Positions 29,946 through 38,226 are shown, counted from the stretch's first letter. The stretch: 64,000 bases of DNA from Burkholderiaceae bacterium (GCA_024235875.1 JACKLP010000010.1:54740-118739), one strand, 5' to 3'. The notes: generated by a model from the letters alone, not told the origin. Numbers and translations: made by a program.

Positions 29946-31491
29946 TGCCACGGACTCCGTCGTCGGGCGGTTCGGCATGTGCCGCAAGTCCGGCAAGCCG
30001 AGCTCGAATCCGCAGGGTCGCGATCCGGGCTCGCAAGCGATCCTCGTGGCCGCGACCGTGCGATGACAACACGACCTGCCCGCGCTCGACGCCCATGCGC
30101 AGCGACGGCTCGCGCCGCCGCTCGAGCCGATCGGCGCAGAAGATGGCGCCAAAACGGTACTCGCAATCGCCCGGCGGGCAGGCGTTGACGACGACAGTCC
30201 CGGCGCCCTGGCGCAGCGCGTATTCGACGAAGGCCGGCGGGAGCTGGCCGGCGCAGCTCAGCATCACCGACTTGGCGCCCTCGACCGCAAGGGGCGCGGC
30301 CGCGCACTCGCAAGCAAAGACGAGCACGCCGCCACTGACCGGCAAAGCCAAAAGGGCCTCGCGAAGCCGTTCGCGGATCGCGTCGACCGGCAGTGATGGG
30401 ATGTCGATGCCGCTCGCCAGCCTTTCGGTGCCGCGAAACGGCGTGGCCGACGGACAACTGCCAGCGCAGATGCCGCAGGCCGCGCAGTCGCCGGCCCGCA
30501 CCTCCGCCATGGCGTGGTGACGACGCCGTTCCACGTGGGCGCGCATCACGATCGCCCCGTAAGGGCAGTCGTCGAAGCACCGGCTGCAACCGTTGCAGTT
30601 GGCGGGGTCGACGACCGCGGCAGGCAGCCTGGGGAGACGCCCGGACCAGGGCAAGGCGCACAGGAGGGCCGAGACGGCGCCCAGCACGGCCCAGGTCAGT
30701 CCGGGTGCGGCCTGGCCCGCGGGCAGCAGCGCCAGGTAGAACCAGTCGATCCGCAGCGAGGCGCCGACCCGGGCCAGATCGGCGATCGCGCCCAGCGGCG
30801 CCGGCCACGCGATCCCGAGCACAGCCAGCGTCGCCAGCATCCAGGCGCCCGTCGTGCGCCCAGGTGCGGTCCTGGGCGTCGTCAGCCGCTGGATGTGGAC
30901 CCACATGCCGAGCAGCAGCAGCAGCGAAACGCCGATGTGCAGGAACAGCAGCAACGAGAACAGGCGGTCGGTCACATTGGCCTGGGCCACGGCGTTTCGC
31001 GTCAGCGCGGCCCCCAGGCCGGGTAGCCAGACCAGCCACTCCAGCAAGGCAGCGGCCATCCACGCGGCGGCATCGTCCCAGACCAGCCAGTAGCCCACCA
31101 GCCCCGATACGAGCGCCAGCACGACCAGCGACAGGCCGCTGACCCAGGTGAACCAGCGAAAGGCCCGGAAGCGGCCGAGCGCCCATTCGCGCAGCAAGTG
31201 CAGCACCGAGACCGCAATCAGCGCATCCGAGGCGTAGCGATGGATGCTGCGCGCAAGGCCGCCGAACCAGGCTTGGTCCTGATGCAGGCTGCGCAGCGAC
31301 GCATGGGCGCCGGCCACGCTGGTATCGAAGAAGACATAGACGATGCTGCCGCTGGCTGCGACCGTCCAGAACAGGAAGAAGCCGACGGCGCCGAGTTGGC
31401 GCAAGGGATTGGCGTCGGCACCGACGCGGGCGTCCAGCACGCGATCGAGCGCGACCACGCAGCGGCGCGCGATCGTGTCCTTGGGCCTCAT
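29938..31491 (-). CDS. Cytochrome b / two 4Fe-4S / MvhD-like iron-sulfur fusion protein
   Basis: 517 residues from the ATG at 31491, which overlaps the sco stop (ATGA). Residues 1-285 form a cytochrome b with two HX13H pairs (His84/98, His185/199) and an IDWFYL segment, like the fusion at 25.1-27.0 kb. Two 4Fe-4S clusters follow: Cys299/302/305/309 and Cys336/339/342/346. The C-terminal part (about 385-480), with Cys394, 396, 413, 438, 443 and 452, resembles the MvhD subunit that links hydrogenases to heterodisulfide reductase. It should pass electrons between quinol and an iron-sulfur or flavin partner on the cytoplasmic side. No hydrogenase or Hdr gene is in the window, so the partner is unknown. 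Confidence 0.85.
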   Translation of the reverse strand: MRPKDTIARRCVVALDRVLDARVGADANPLRQLGAVGFFLFWTVAASGSIVYVFFDTSVAGAHASLRSLHQDQAWFGGLARSIHRYASDALIAVSVLHLLREWALGRFRAFRWFTWVSGLSLVVLALVSGLVGYWLVWDDAAAWMAAALLEWLVWLPGLGAALTRNAVAQANVTDRLFSLLLFLHIGVSLLLLLGMWVHIQRLTTPRTAPGRTTGAWMLATLAVLGIAWPAPLGAIADLARVGASLRIDWFYLALLPAGQAAPGLTWAVLGAVSALLCALPWSGRLPRLPAAVVDPANCNGCSRCFDDCPYGAIVMRAHVERRRHHAMAEVRAGDCAACGICAGSCPSATPFRGTERLASGIDIPSLPVDAIRERLREALLALPVSGGVLVFACECAAAPLAVEGAKSVMLSCAGQLPPAFVEYALRQGAGTVVVNACPPGDCEYRFGAIFCADRLERRREPSLRMGVERGQVVLSSHGRGHEDRLRARIATLRIRARLAGLAAHAEPPDDGVRGNG

Positions 31492-32303
31492 CCGCGACCG
31501 GGGCGCATCGCGCCCCGCCGGAAGCCGCGCCACAGCGTCCAGCCCAGTACCCCGAGCACGCTCGCTCCGACAAAGATCTCGAAGAACAGTGCGTAGTTCG
31601 CCCGGTAGGCGCCAGTGACCGGATCGTAGACCGTGCAATAGAGCTTGACCCGACGCCAGAGATCGCCTGGCGAAAGCGATTCGCGCGTCTGCCCCATGAT
31701 CAGCTCGCGCAGCGGCCCCACCAGCAGCGGCAATTCGAACGACTCGCCATAGACCTGCCGATAGACCACGCCGTCGGGTCCGACCACGGAGACCTGGGTG
31801 ATGTGGTCGAAGCCCTTCGGGGTGCGCTCGAAACTGAATCCGAAGTCGGCCGCCAGCGCCGCGACATCGGCGCCCTCGACGCTCGCGAAGCGCCAGTGCG
31901 CATCCGAAACACCGGCCTGGCGCGCGAAGCCGGCCATGGCCTCGGGTCCGTCGAACGGCTGGTTGAACCCGATGGTGATTACTTCGAAGCTGTCGCGTCC
32001 GAGCGCCTCACGGGCCTTGCGCACGGCGTCCGCAAGGAACCGGGTCGCGACCGGACATGACTGGAAGCAGCCGGTGTAGACGAACCCGAGCAGATAGGGG
32101 CGCCCGGCCAGCGACCCGAGACGAAAGGCCTGGCCCGTGCTGTCGCGCAGGAAGTAGTCGCCAACGCGACGACCGATCGCCGCCTGGCTGGCCGCCAAGG
32201 CGACGCGCGCGTCGGGCCCGGCGGCGAACGCCGGGCCGAGCGTCAGCCAAAGGACAAGCGCCATGCCCAGGCTACGCCAGCCCAGGATCGCGGGACCGAT
32301 CAC
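31488..32303 (-). CDS. SCO1/SenC-family copper chaperone with C-terminal membrane anchor
   Basis: 271 residues; the GTG at 32303 is chosen because it overlaps the ctaB stop (GTGA), while an ATG at 32264 is possible. After an N-terminal hydrophobic helix/signal the thioredoxin-like domain has the copper-binding Cys-x-x-x-Cys (GCFQSCP) and the distal conserved His in GFDHITQVSVV. A second membrane helix (FFEIFVGASVLGVLGW) lies at the C-terminus, which is longer than classical Sco1. Sco proteins deliver copper to the CuA centre of subunit II or reduce its cysteines, which fits the intact CuA site encoded upstream in the operon. Confidence 0.9.
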   Translation of the reverse strand: MIGPAILGWRSLGMALVLWLTLGPAFAAGPDARVALAASQAAIGRRVGDYFLRDSTGQAFRLGSLAGRPYLLGFVYTGCFQSCPVATRFLADAVRKAREALGRDSFEVITIGFNQPFDGPEAMAGFARQAGVSDAHWRFASVEGADVAALAADFGFSFERTPKGFDHITQVSVVGPDGVVYRQVYGESFELPLLVGPLRELIMGQTRESLSPGDLWRRVKLYCTVYDPVTGAYRANYALFFEIFVGASVLGVLGWTLWRGFRRGAMRPGRG

Positions 32304-33169
32304 GATGCGCCCGCCGTCAGGCGCACCCCCGCGTCGAACATGACACCGAGCAGCACCAGCGACAGCTGGATCAGCGAGGCGAAGAAGCACCGCATGGCAC
32401 GCGCGCGCGTCGGCTCGAGCACGAGCTGCCAGGCACGCAGCATGAACAGGGCGCCGCCACCGGCAGCGAACGCGAGATAGACCATGCCGGGCGTGAGCAG
32501 CGCCAAGGCGAGACTCAGCACGACCAGCACCACGGCATGAACGAAGATCACACGAGCCGCACGTGCATCGCCGCTGACCACGGGGAGCATCGGCACACCG
32601 GCCTCGACGTAGTCGGCTCGACATGCGATCGCGAGGCTCCAGAAGTGCGGCGGCGTCCAGAGGAACAACACCAGTGCGAGCAGCAAGGCCTCGGCCGACA
32701 GGCTTGGCGATACCGCCGCCGCCCCCGCCAGCACCGCAAAGCTACCGGCTGCACCACCGACCACGATGTTGGTCCAGGACCGCCGCTTGAGCCACACGGT
32801 ATAGACGATCGCGTAGACGAACGCGCCAAGGAAGGTGAATGCCGCCGCCTCGGCATTGGTCGCGAACCAGGCGAGCGCGGCGGCCGATGCCACCAGTGCC
32901 GCCAGGAACCATGGCCAGCCCGCGTGGCGTCGAAGACGCCCGGTCGCGAACGGCCGGCCGCGGGTACGCTTCATGCGCCGATCGAGATCGGCCTCGAAGT
33001 ACTGGTTGAAGGCGCCGGCCGCCGCTGAAGACAGGAACACGGCCAGGAACAGCAACGCGACTCGGGCGGGACCCGGCCCCGGCCCGGGCTCCACGGCCAC
33101 ACCCGCCAGCGCCGTCAAGGCGATGACCAGCCCGATGCGCAGCTTGAACAGATCGAAGATCATCCGCAT
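32300..33169 (-). CDS. ctaB: Protoheme IX farnesyltransferase (heme O synthase)
   Basis: 289 residues from the ATG at 33169, chosen because GGAGG stands five bases upstream; a further in-frame ATG at 33208 lacks such a site. UbiA-type prenyltransferase with seven to nine helices and both Asp-rich motifs: NQYFEADLDRRMKRT and the second loop around CRADYVEAGVPMLP. The FLWTPPHFWSLAI segment is diagnostic for CtaB. It adds a farnesyl tail to heme B to give heme O, the substrate of CtaA at the end of the same operon. The stop overlaps the GTG of the sco gene. Confidence 0.92.
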   Translation of the reverse strand: MRMIFDLFKLRIGLVIALTALAGVAVEPGPGPGPARVALLFLAVFLSSAAAGAFNQYFEADLDRRMKRTRGRPFATGRLRRHAGWPWFLAALVASAAALAWFATNAEAAAFTFLGAFVYAIVYTVWLKRRSWTNIVVGGAAGSFAVLAGAAAVSPSLSAEALLLALVLFLWTPPHFWSLAIACRADYVEAGVPMLPVVSGDARAARVIFVHAVVLVVLSLALALLTPGMVYLAFAAGGGALFMLRAWQLVLEPTRARAMRCFFASLIQLSLVLLGVMFDAGVRLTAGAS

Positions 33170-33238
33170 GGCCACCTCCGCAACGACGGGAATCGCGCGG
33201 CGCCGCATGTCGTGCGCGGCACCGTCGCACTCATCGCG

Positions 33239-34939
33239 TCAACTGAGCCCCCACACGGTCGAGAGGTACTTCCAGTTCACGAAGTAGTACAGAATGAATG
33301 CACCCAGGAACACGAGCGCGAACACGAAGGTTCCGGGGGCCGCGAATCCGGCGCGACCATGCCCCGTCATCGCGGCCTCGACCGGCATCTTCAGTACGCT
33401 GCGCGATGTCGAGTACTCTCCCACGTCGAGCCGACGGCCCCACAAGAGCGAACCGACCGTGATGTAGATGTAGATCGCGCCGCCGATGATCGCCACCACG
33501 CCGGCGACGCCCATCAAGGCCAGCATCAGCATTGCCGTACCCGGGAATTCGTAGGGCAGCGAGGCCCCGGCGAAGGTCACGTCCCAGTGCCGACGCGGGA
33601 TCCCGAGCGTGCCCGCCCCCATCATCGCCAGGCAGAGCACCCCCATGCCGAGGCCGAACAGATAGGGCTGCCAGCGGGCGAGCCCGGGGGCGATCATCTC
33701 GCGGTTGAACACCACCGGGATCAGGAAGTAGGTCAGCGACATGAAGGCCAGCGTGGTGCCGATCACGACGGTCGCGTGGAAGTGCCCCGGCACGTAGATG
33801 GTGTTGTGGATCAGCATGTTCAGCTGCTCGGTCCCCATCATCACGCCCGAGATGCCACCGAGAAACCCGAAGCCCATCAGCGAGATGAACATGCCCGAGA
33901 ACACCGGGTTTCCCCAGGGCGCCCGTCGGATCCACTCGAACAGGCCCTTCGTGAATCCCTTCTCGCGTTGCGCCACCTCGATCGCGCCGGGCACCGTCAA
34001 CCCGTGGATCATCGAGGCCAGCACGGCAAGGTACATCGCGTAGCTGGTATTGAAGACCTTCCACTCGGTACCGACGGCCGGGTCGGCCAGGATGTGGTGC
34101 GCCGACGCGATCTGCAGGAAGCAGATGTAGAGCACGAAGGCCGTTCGGCTCACGCGCTCGGACATCGGCTTGGCGCCGAAGACGATGGCCGCGATCGCAT
34201 ACCAGACCGCGACATGGGCCGAGACATTGATCTGCTGCGACGAGTGTCCGAAGGCCCACCAGATGACCCGGTACATCGCGGCGTCGATCTGCTTGATGTA
34301 GCCGACAGACCAGAGGAAGGTCGGAATCAGGATGATCGCGCCGGAGGCGATGGTGAAGATCGCGATGATCGCCGCCGTCAGCGCACCGAAGGTCACGAGC
34401 GGAACCGAGCCTTCGTAGGTCTTCTCCGCCTTCGCGACCACCAGGGTACCGAGGAAGACGAAGCAGGCGATCAGTGCGCCGACCGCGAACAGGATCAGCC
34501 CCAGGTAGAAGGCCGGATGCCCGGGAAGCGGCGCGTAGGAGGTCATCATGACGCTCGCGTTGCCGCTGAAGATCGCCGCATTGAAGGTGACCGTGCCGAT
34601 CACCATCAACGCGAACGCGAGCCAGGCCCAGGACGGCGCAGCGAGCCGGGATTTCAGCAACGTCGAGGAGCAGAAATAGAGGATCGCCACCTCGAAGAAG
34701 ATGATCCAGATCACGAGCATGTCCAGGCCATGCGCGGTCAGCAACATGTAGAAGCTCTCGGCATCCACCAGGTGGACCGCCTGCCAGCGCGTGAGCGTGA
34801 TCAGCAAGGCGATCACCCCGCCGACCAGCAAGGCCACGACGGCGGCCACCGCGTTGAGCTTGATCAACGGTTCGGCGCTGCGATGAAACTGGAGCCCGGT
34901 ACGCGGGCAGACTCTAAAGACCGGTTTTGACGCTGCCAT
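33239..34939 (-). CDS. Heme-copper subunit I lacking the cross-linked Tyr: candidate nitric oxide reductase
   Basis: 566 residues, at least twelve helices; AGGAG precedes the ATG by seven bases. Ligands are complete: His70 (TAHGLDML, low-spin heme), His232 (FGHSSQQ), His281-His282 (SAHHILAD) and His386/His388 (PGHFHAT). Oxidases of the A type carry HPEVY at the His232 position; here it is HSSQQ, so Gln236 stands where the cross-linked tyrosine and Ser234 where the proton-channel glutamate should be. Loss of this tyrosine is the mark of NO-reducing branches of the superfamily outside cNOR/qNOR. With nirS, DNR-like regulation and ctaAB nearby I infer a heme-A NO reductase; oxygen reduction cannot be excluded. 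Confidence 0.85.
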   Translation of the reverse strand: MAASKPVFRVCPRTGLQFHRSAEPLIKLNAVAAVVALLVGGVIALLITLTRWQAVHLVDAESFYMLLTAHGLDMLVIWIIFFEVAILYFCSSTLLKSRLAAPSWAWLAFALMVIGTVTFNAAIFSGNASVMMTSYAPLPGHPAFYLGLILFAVGALIACFVFLGTLVVAKAEKTYEGSVPLVTFGALTAAIIAIFTIASGAIILIPTFLWSVGYIKQIDAAMYRVIWWAFGHSSQQINVSAHVAVWYAIAAIVFGAKPMSERVSRTAFVLYICFLQIASAHHILADPAVGTEWKVFNTSYAMYLAVLASMIHGLTVPGAIEVAQREKGFTKGLFEWIRRAPWGNPVFSGMFISLMGFGFLGGISGVMMGTEQLNMLIHNTIYVPGHFHATVVIGTTLAFMSLTYFLIPVVFNREMIAPGLARWQPYLFGLGMGVLCLAMMGAGTLGIPRRHWDVTFAGASLPYEFPGTAMLMLALMGVAGVVAIIGGAIYIYITVGSLLWGRRLDVGEYSTSRSVLKMPVEAAMTGHGRAGFAAPGTFVFALVFLGAFILYYFVNWKYLSTVWGLS

Positions 34940-34948
34940 GGCCGGCTC

Positions 34949-35488
34949 CTATTTCACGTAGATCCGAGACACCATCTTGTGATGCCCGATGCCGCAGTAT
35001 TCGTTGCAAACGATGGCGTAGGTACCGCTGCGATTCGGCTTGATCGTGATCACGTGCTCGTAGCCGGGCAGCACCTGGACATTGATGTTCTCGGGCTGGA
35101 GCGAGAAGCCATGCTGGTAGTCCATCGAGGTCAGGTGAAGGCGATAGGTCTTGTCCTTCTCCAACTCGAGAATCGGCCACCAGGACCACAACCGCGAGAT
35201 CAGGAAGACGTCGCCACCGGCCGGCGGGTGCACGACCGGCGTCTTCTCTGCCGTCTCGGTCCGTACCGTGTACTTGTCGACCATCTCCTGCGTTGCGCGC
35301 GAGAACATGTCGGGCCGCACGCGATAGGTCTCGGGAGACAGGTTCTGCTGCCCGAACACATGCCAGTACGGCATCATGAAGAACATCACCATGCACCAGA
35401 CGAAGGCAATCGCGATCCAAACCATCTCGACCGAGTGGATCGGCTGCTTCCACCAGATGCGTCTGGCGGGCGGTTGAATGGCAGTCAT
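34949..35488 (-). CDS. Heme-copper subunit II with intact CuA site
   Basis: 179 residues. A single N-terminal membrane helix (about 18-40, WIAIAFVWCMVMFFMMPYW) anchors a periplasmic cupredoxin domain. The dinuclear CuA ligands are complete: His126 (YQHGFSL), Cys161, Glu163, Cys165, His169 and Met172 in CNEYCGIGHHKM. A WSWWP segment may form the aromatic entry for electrons from cytochrome c. It is shorter than ordinary subunit II, which has two helices. The stop lies nine bases before the subunit I start. The site implies that cytochrome c, not quinol, is the direct donor. Confidence 0.9.
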   Translation of the reverse strand: MTAIQPPARRIWWKQPIHSVEMVWIAIAFVWCMVMFFMMPYWHVFGQQNLSPETYRVRPDMFSRATQEMVDKYTVRTETAEKTPVVHPPAGGDVFLISRLWSWWPILELEKDKTYRLHLTSMDYQHGFSLQPENINVQVLPGYEHVITIKPNRSGTYAIVCNEYCGIGHHKMVSRIYVK

Positions 35489-35512
35489 CGGCGTACTCCG
35501 ACTTTGCTTGGC

Positions 35513-35713
35513 CTACCGGGCCAGCGGTGAGATGGGTACGGAAAGAATCTCCATCACGCCCCAGACGATGTAGAGCACCGTCGGGATGGCGATCCCGAGG
35601 AACAACAACAGGAAGGGGTTGTCCATCAAGGCCTGCATCGCCGGGATTCGCTCTTCGGCACCTGCATCGTCGGCCGACGCGCTGGAATCGCCCGCGGGCT
35701 TGTCATCGCTCAT
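35513..35713 (-). CDS. Small single-helix membrane protein, first gene of the heme-copper operon
   Basis: 66 residues: a hydrophilic Asp/Ser/Ala-rich N-terminus, one membrane helix (FLLLFLGIAIPTVLYIVWGV, about 34-53) and a short tail. GAGGAG stands five bases before the ATG. It lies 24 bases ahead of the CuA subunit gene and is therefore likely the first gene of the operon. Small one-helix subunits or assembly factors are common with heme-copper enzymes (compare CcoQ, CtaF-like or subunit IV), but no specific family is recognised. Confidence 0.7.
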   Translation of the reverse strand: MSDDKPAGDSSASADDAGAEERIPAMQALMDNPFLLLFLGIAIPTVLYIVWGVMEILSVPISPLAR

Positions 35714-35747
35714 CGTCTCCTCGCTGCTTCCCTTGTCGTGGCGTTCG

Positions 35748-35790
35748 ACGATACTCGTGACGCAGCGCGACTAGCCTTGATCGGTGCTAA
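35748..35790 (-). promoter_or_regulatory. Possible FNR/DNR half-site and -10 element of the heme-copper operon
   Basis: On the minus strand TTAGCACCGATCAA (35777-35790) has one perfect half-site (ATCAA) and a weak second half. A -10-like TATCGT (35748-35753) lies at the spacing expected if the box is centred near -41.5, the same geometry as in the nirS promoter. The operon starts 35 bases further on. The poor second half makes this a tentative call. Confidence 0.4.
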
Positions 35791-35900
35791 GAAAAATCGT
35801 GCTCGGTGCCGGTGCGGGTTTCGGGTGGCCGCGCCCGGGCGTAAGATCGAGGCGCACTTCGACCGGCAGGACAGGCCGGCGAGGAAGGAGGTAGCTCGCC

Positions 35901-36608
35901 ATGCGCTCAACCGACATCAGCCCGGTGCGATTTCTGTCGCAAATGCCGATGTTTCGCCAACTCGGACCGGCCGAACTCGAGCGCGTCGCCGCGCGCACGC
36001 AGCAGATCCACCTGACACGCGGCGATGTGATCTTCCATGCCGGCACCGATTCGACCGGGATGTACGTGGTCATCTTCGGCCAGGTGAAGCTGGTGTTCAC
36101 CTCGCCTCGCGGGGACGAGAAGGTGGTCGACGTCGTGCAGGCCGGCGGCACCTTCGGCGAGGCCGTGATGTTCCTTTGCAAGCCCTACCCGGTGACCGCG
36201 CAGGCACTGGGCGACACGATGCTGCTCTATGTACAGAAAGAGATCATCTTCGAGGAGATCCGTCGCGAACCGGACTTCGCGGCCCGGATGATCGCCGGCC
36301 TGAGCATGCGCGTGCATGGCCTGATGGCCGATCTCGAGGCCTACTCGATGCGCAACGGCGTCCAGCGGGTCATCGGTTTCCTGCTGCGCGAATGCGAGGA
36401 ATCGCGCACGACGCCGGATGTCGAGCCCAACGGCGAGGCCGAGCTTCGGCTACCGACCAGCAAGAGCGTGATCGCGTCGCGGCTCAACATCACGCAGGAG
36501 CATTTCTCGCGCATCCTGCACGAGCTGATCCAGCGCGACCTCATCGAGGTCGACGGCCGCTCGATCCGGGTGCGCGACGTGGACCGCCTGCGCGAGCACA
36601 TGAACTAG
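35901..36608 (+). CDS. Crp/Fnr-family regulator, DNR/NnrR-like
   Basis: 235 residues; AAGGAGG stands eight bases before the ATG. The N-terminal cyclic-nucleotide-binding-like barrel (about 10-125, with GDVIFHAGTDSTGMYVVIFGQVKL) leads to a long dimer helix and a C-terminal winged helix with LNITQEHFSRILHEL, whose Glu-x-x-Ser-Arg is the recognition pattern for TTGAT-type half-sites. The N-terminal cysteine cluster of FNR is absent, as in DNR and NnrR, which sense NO through heme. It is divergent from the heme-copper operon and near a matching box before nirS, so it most probably turns both on under nitrogen oxides and low oxygen. Confidence 0.88.
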   Translation: MRSTDISPVRFLSQMPMFRQLGPAELERVAARTQQIHLTRGDVIFHAGTDSTGMYVVIFGQVKLVFTSPRGDEKVVDVVQAGGTFGEAVMFLCKPYPVTAQALGDTMLLYVQKEIIFEEIRREPDFAARMIAGLSMRVHGLMADLEAYSMRNGVQRVIGFLLRECEESRTTPDVEPNGEAELRLPTSKSVIASRLNITQEHFSRILHELIQRDLIEVDGRSIRVRDVDRLREHMN

Positions 36609-36627
36609 GGCCCAGGGCCCTGGGCGA

Positions 36628-38226
36628 TCAGCCGCGGCCCAGCACCATCGACGCGCCCTTCTCTCCGATCATGATCGCAGCCGCATTGCTGTTGGCCGAG
36701 GTGACGGTGGGCATCACCGACGCATCGATCACCCTGAGCCCGTCGACGCCGCGGACCCGAAGCGAGGGGTCGACGACCGAGCGGGCATCGCTGCCCATCC
36801 GGCAGGTACCGCATGGGTGGAACACGGTCCCCCCGAGGGTTCGCGCGGCATCGAGCAGCTCGGCGTCGCTGCGGACGGATTCGCCCGGCAGGATCTCGGC
36901 ATCCCAGCGCCGCCGGAACTCGGGGCGCCCGAAGATCTCGCGCAGCATACGGATCCCGGCCACCGCGGTGCGCCGATCCAGGGGATCGGCCAGGTAGTTC
37001 GGCTCGATCCGCGGCGCGACGGACGGGTCGGCCGAAGCGAGCGCGAGACGCCCCCGCGAGGCCGGCCGACATTGCCAGAACGAGGCGGTGAAGCCGGAGT
37101 AGCGATGCAGAGGTTCGCCCGGCTTGTCGACCGACAGCGGCATCACGTTGAACTGCAGGTCGGGGCGCTCGCCGATCGCGTGCTCGCTGCAGGCGGCGCC
37201 ACCGACCTGGCCCGCGCCGACGGTCAGCGGCCCCGAACGAGAGAAAAGCCAACGGGCGCCCATGGCGGCCAGCTTGAGCGGATTGCGGACGGTATCGTTC
37301 AAGGACACCGGCTCGCGCAGGCGGACGATCGCCCTGACCTGATAGTGGTCCTGCAGATTGGCGCCGACCTCGGGCACGTCGGCCCGGACTTCGATGCCGT
37401 GGCGCTCGAGCAGGTCCGCGGGCCCGATCCCCGAGAGCTGGAGCAAGTGCGGCGACTGGATCGCGCCGGCCGCGACCAGCACCTCGCGCGCGACCCGGGC
37501 CGTTCGCGGCGTCCCGTCCCGGGTCCACTCGACACCGACCGCGGCGCCGCGCTCGACCAGCACGCGCGAGACCTGGGCATGGGTGACGAGCGTCAGGTTG
37601 GGGCGCGCGCGCACCGGATGCAGGAACGCACGCGACGCGCTCGATCGCCAGCCGTCCCGGATGCTCAGCTGGTAGGCGCCCACGCCGTAAGTGCTCTCGG
37701 CATTGAAGTCGGGGTTCGCCGGCAGCCCGAACGACTGGGCGGCCTCGAGCCAGGCCGCGCAACTCGCGTCGTCGTTTCGCAGGTTCGACACGCCTAGCTC
37801 GCCATGTCCGCCGCGATATTCGGACTCGCCGCCCTCGTAGGCCTCGATCCGGCGGAAGTGCGGCAATACCGACCGGAAGTCCCATCCGTCGGCACCAAGG
37901 CGCGCCCAGTCGTCGAAGTCCTCGTGCTGGCCGCGAATGAAGATCAGCCCGTTGATCGAGGATGAACCGCCGACGACCCGGCCGCGCGGCCAGGCGATGC
38001 GGCGCCCGGCCGTGCCCTCGCCGGGCTCGGTGTCGAAGATGCGCGAGAACCGCGGGTCGTAGATGCTGCGGAAGTAGCCGACCGGCAGGCGCAACCAGAA
38101 ATGACGATCGGGGCCGCCCGCCTCGAGCAGCAGCACCCGGATCGCGGGATCGGCCGAGAGCCGGTTGGCCAGCACGCAGCCGGCCGAGCCGGCACCGACG
38201 ATGATGTAGTCGTAGTCCTGCGCCAT
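36628..38226 (-). CDS. GMC-family oxidoreductase (choline dehydrogenase-like)
   Basis: 532 residues, typical for the glucose-methanol-choline family. The FAD motif DYIIVGAGSAG starts at residue 6; GRVVGGSSSINGLIFIRG and GAIQSPHLLQLSGIGP are the two GMC signatures; the C-terminal GTVFHPCGTCRMG and NSNAAAIMIGEKGA carry the active-site histidine and the FAD-closing end. Members oxidise alcohols such as choline, alkanols or polyethylene glycol to aldehydes. The neighbouring BetC-like sulfatase would release choline from choline-O-sulfate, so choline dehydrogenase activity is possible, though no betaine aldehyde dehydrogenase lies nearby. It is the last gene of the sulfatase cluster. Confidence 0.88.
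   Translation of the reverse strand: MAQDYDYIIVGAGSAGCVLANRLSADPAIRVLLLEAGGPDRHFWLRLPVGYFRSIYDPRFSRIFDTEPGEGTAGRRIAWPRGRVVGGSSSINGLIFIRGQHEDFDDWARLGADGWDFRSVLPHFRRIEAYEGGESEYRGGHGELGVSNLRNDDASCAAWLEAAQSFGLPANPDFNAESTYGVGAYQLSIRDGWRSSASRAFLHPVRARPNLTLVTHAQVSRVLVERGAAVGVEWTRDGTPRTARVAREVLVAAGAIQSPHLLQLSGIGPADLLERHGIEVRADVPEVGANLQDHYQVRAIVRLREPVSLNDTVRNPLKLAAMGARWLFSRSGPLTVGAGQVGGAACSEHAIGERPDLQFNVMPLSVDKPGEPLHRYSGFTASFWQCRPASRGRLALASADPSVAPRIEPNYLADPLDRRTAVAGIRMLREIFGRPEFRRRWDAEILPGESVRSDAELLDAARTLGGTVFHPCGTCRMGSDARSVVDPSLRVRGVDGLRVIDASVMPTVTSANSNAAAIMIGEKGASMVLGRG

Noticed and set aside
29938..31491. Hydrogenase or heterodisulfide reductase system
   Set aside because: Only an MvhD-like domain is present; no NiFe subunits or HdrABC are in the window.
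36628..38226. Firm assignment as betA (choline dehydrogenase)
   Set aside because: GMC enzymes are hard to tell apart by motif, and betaine aldehyde dehydrogenase and BetI are not adjacent.
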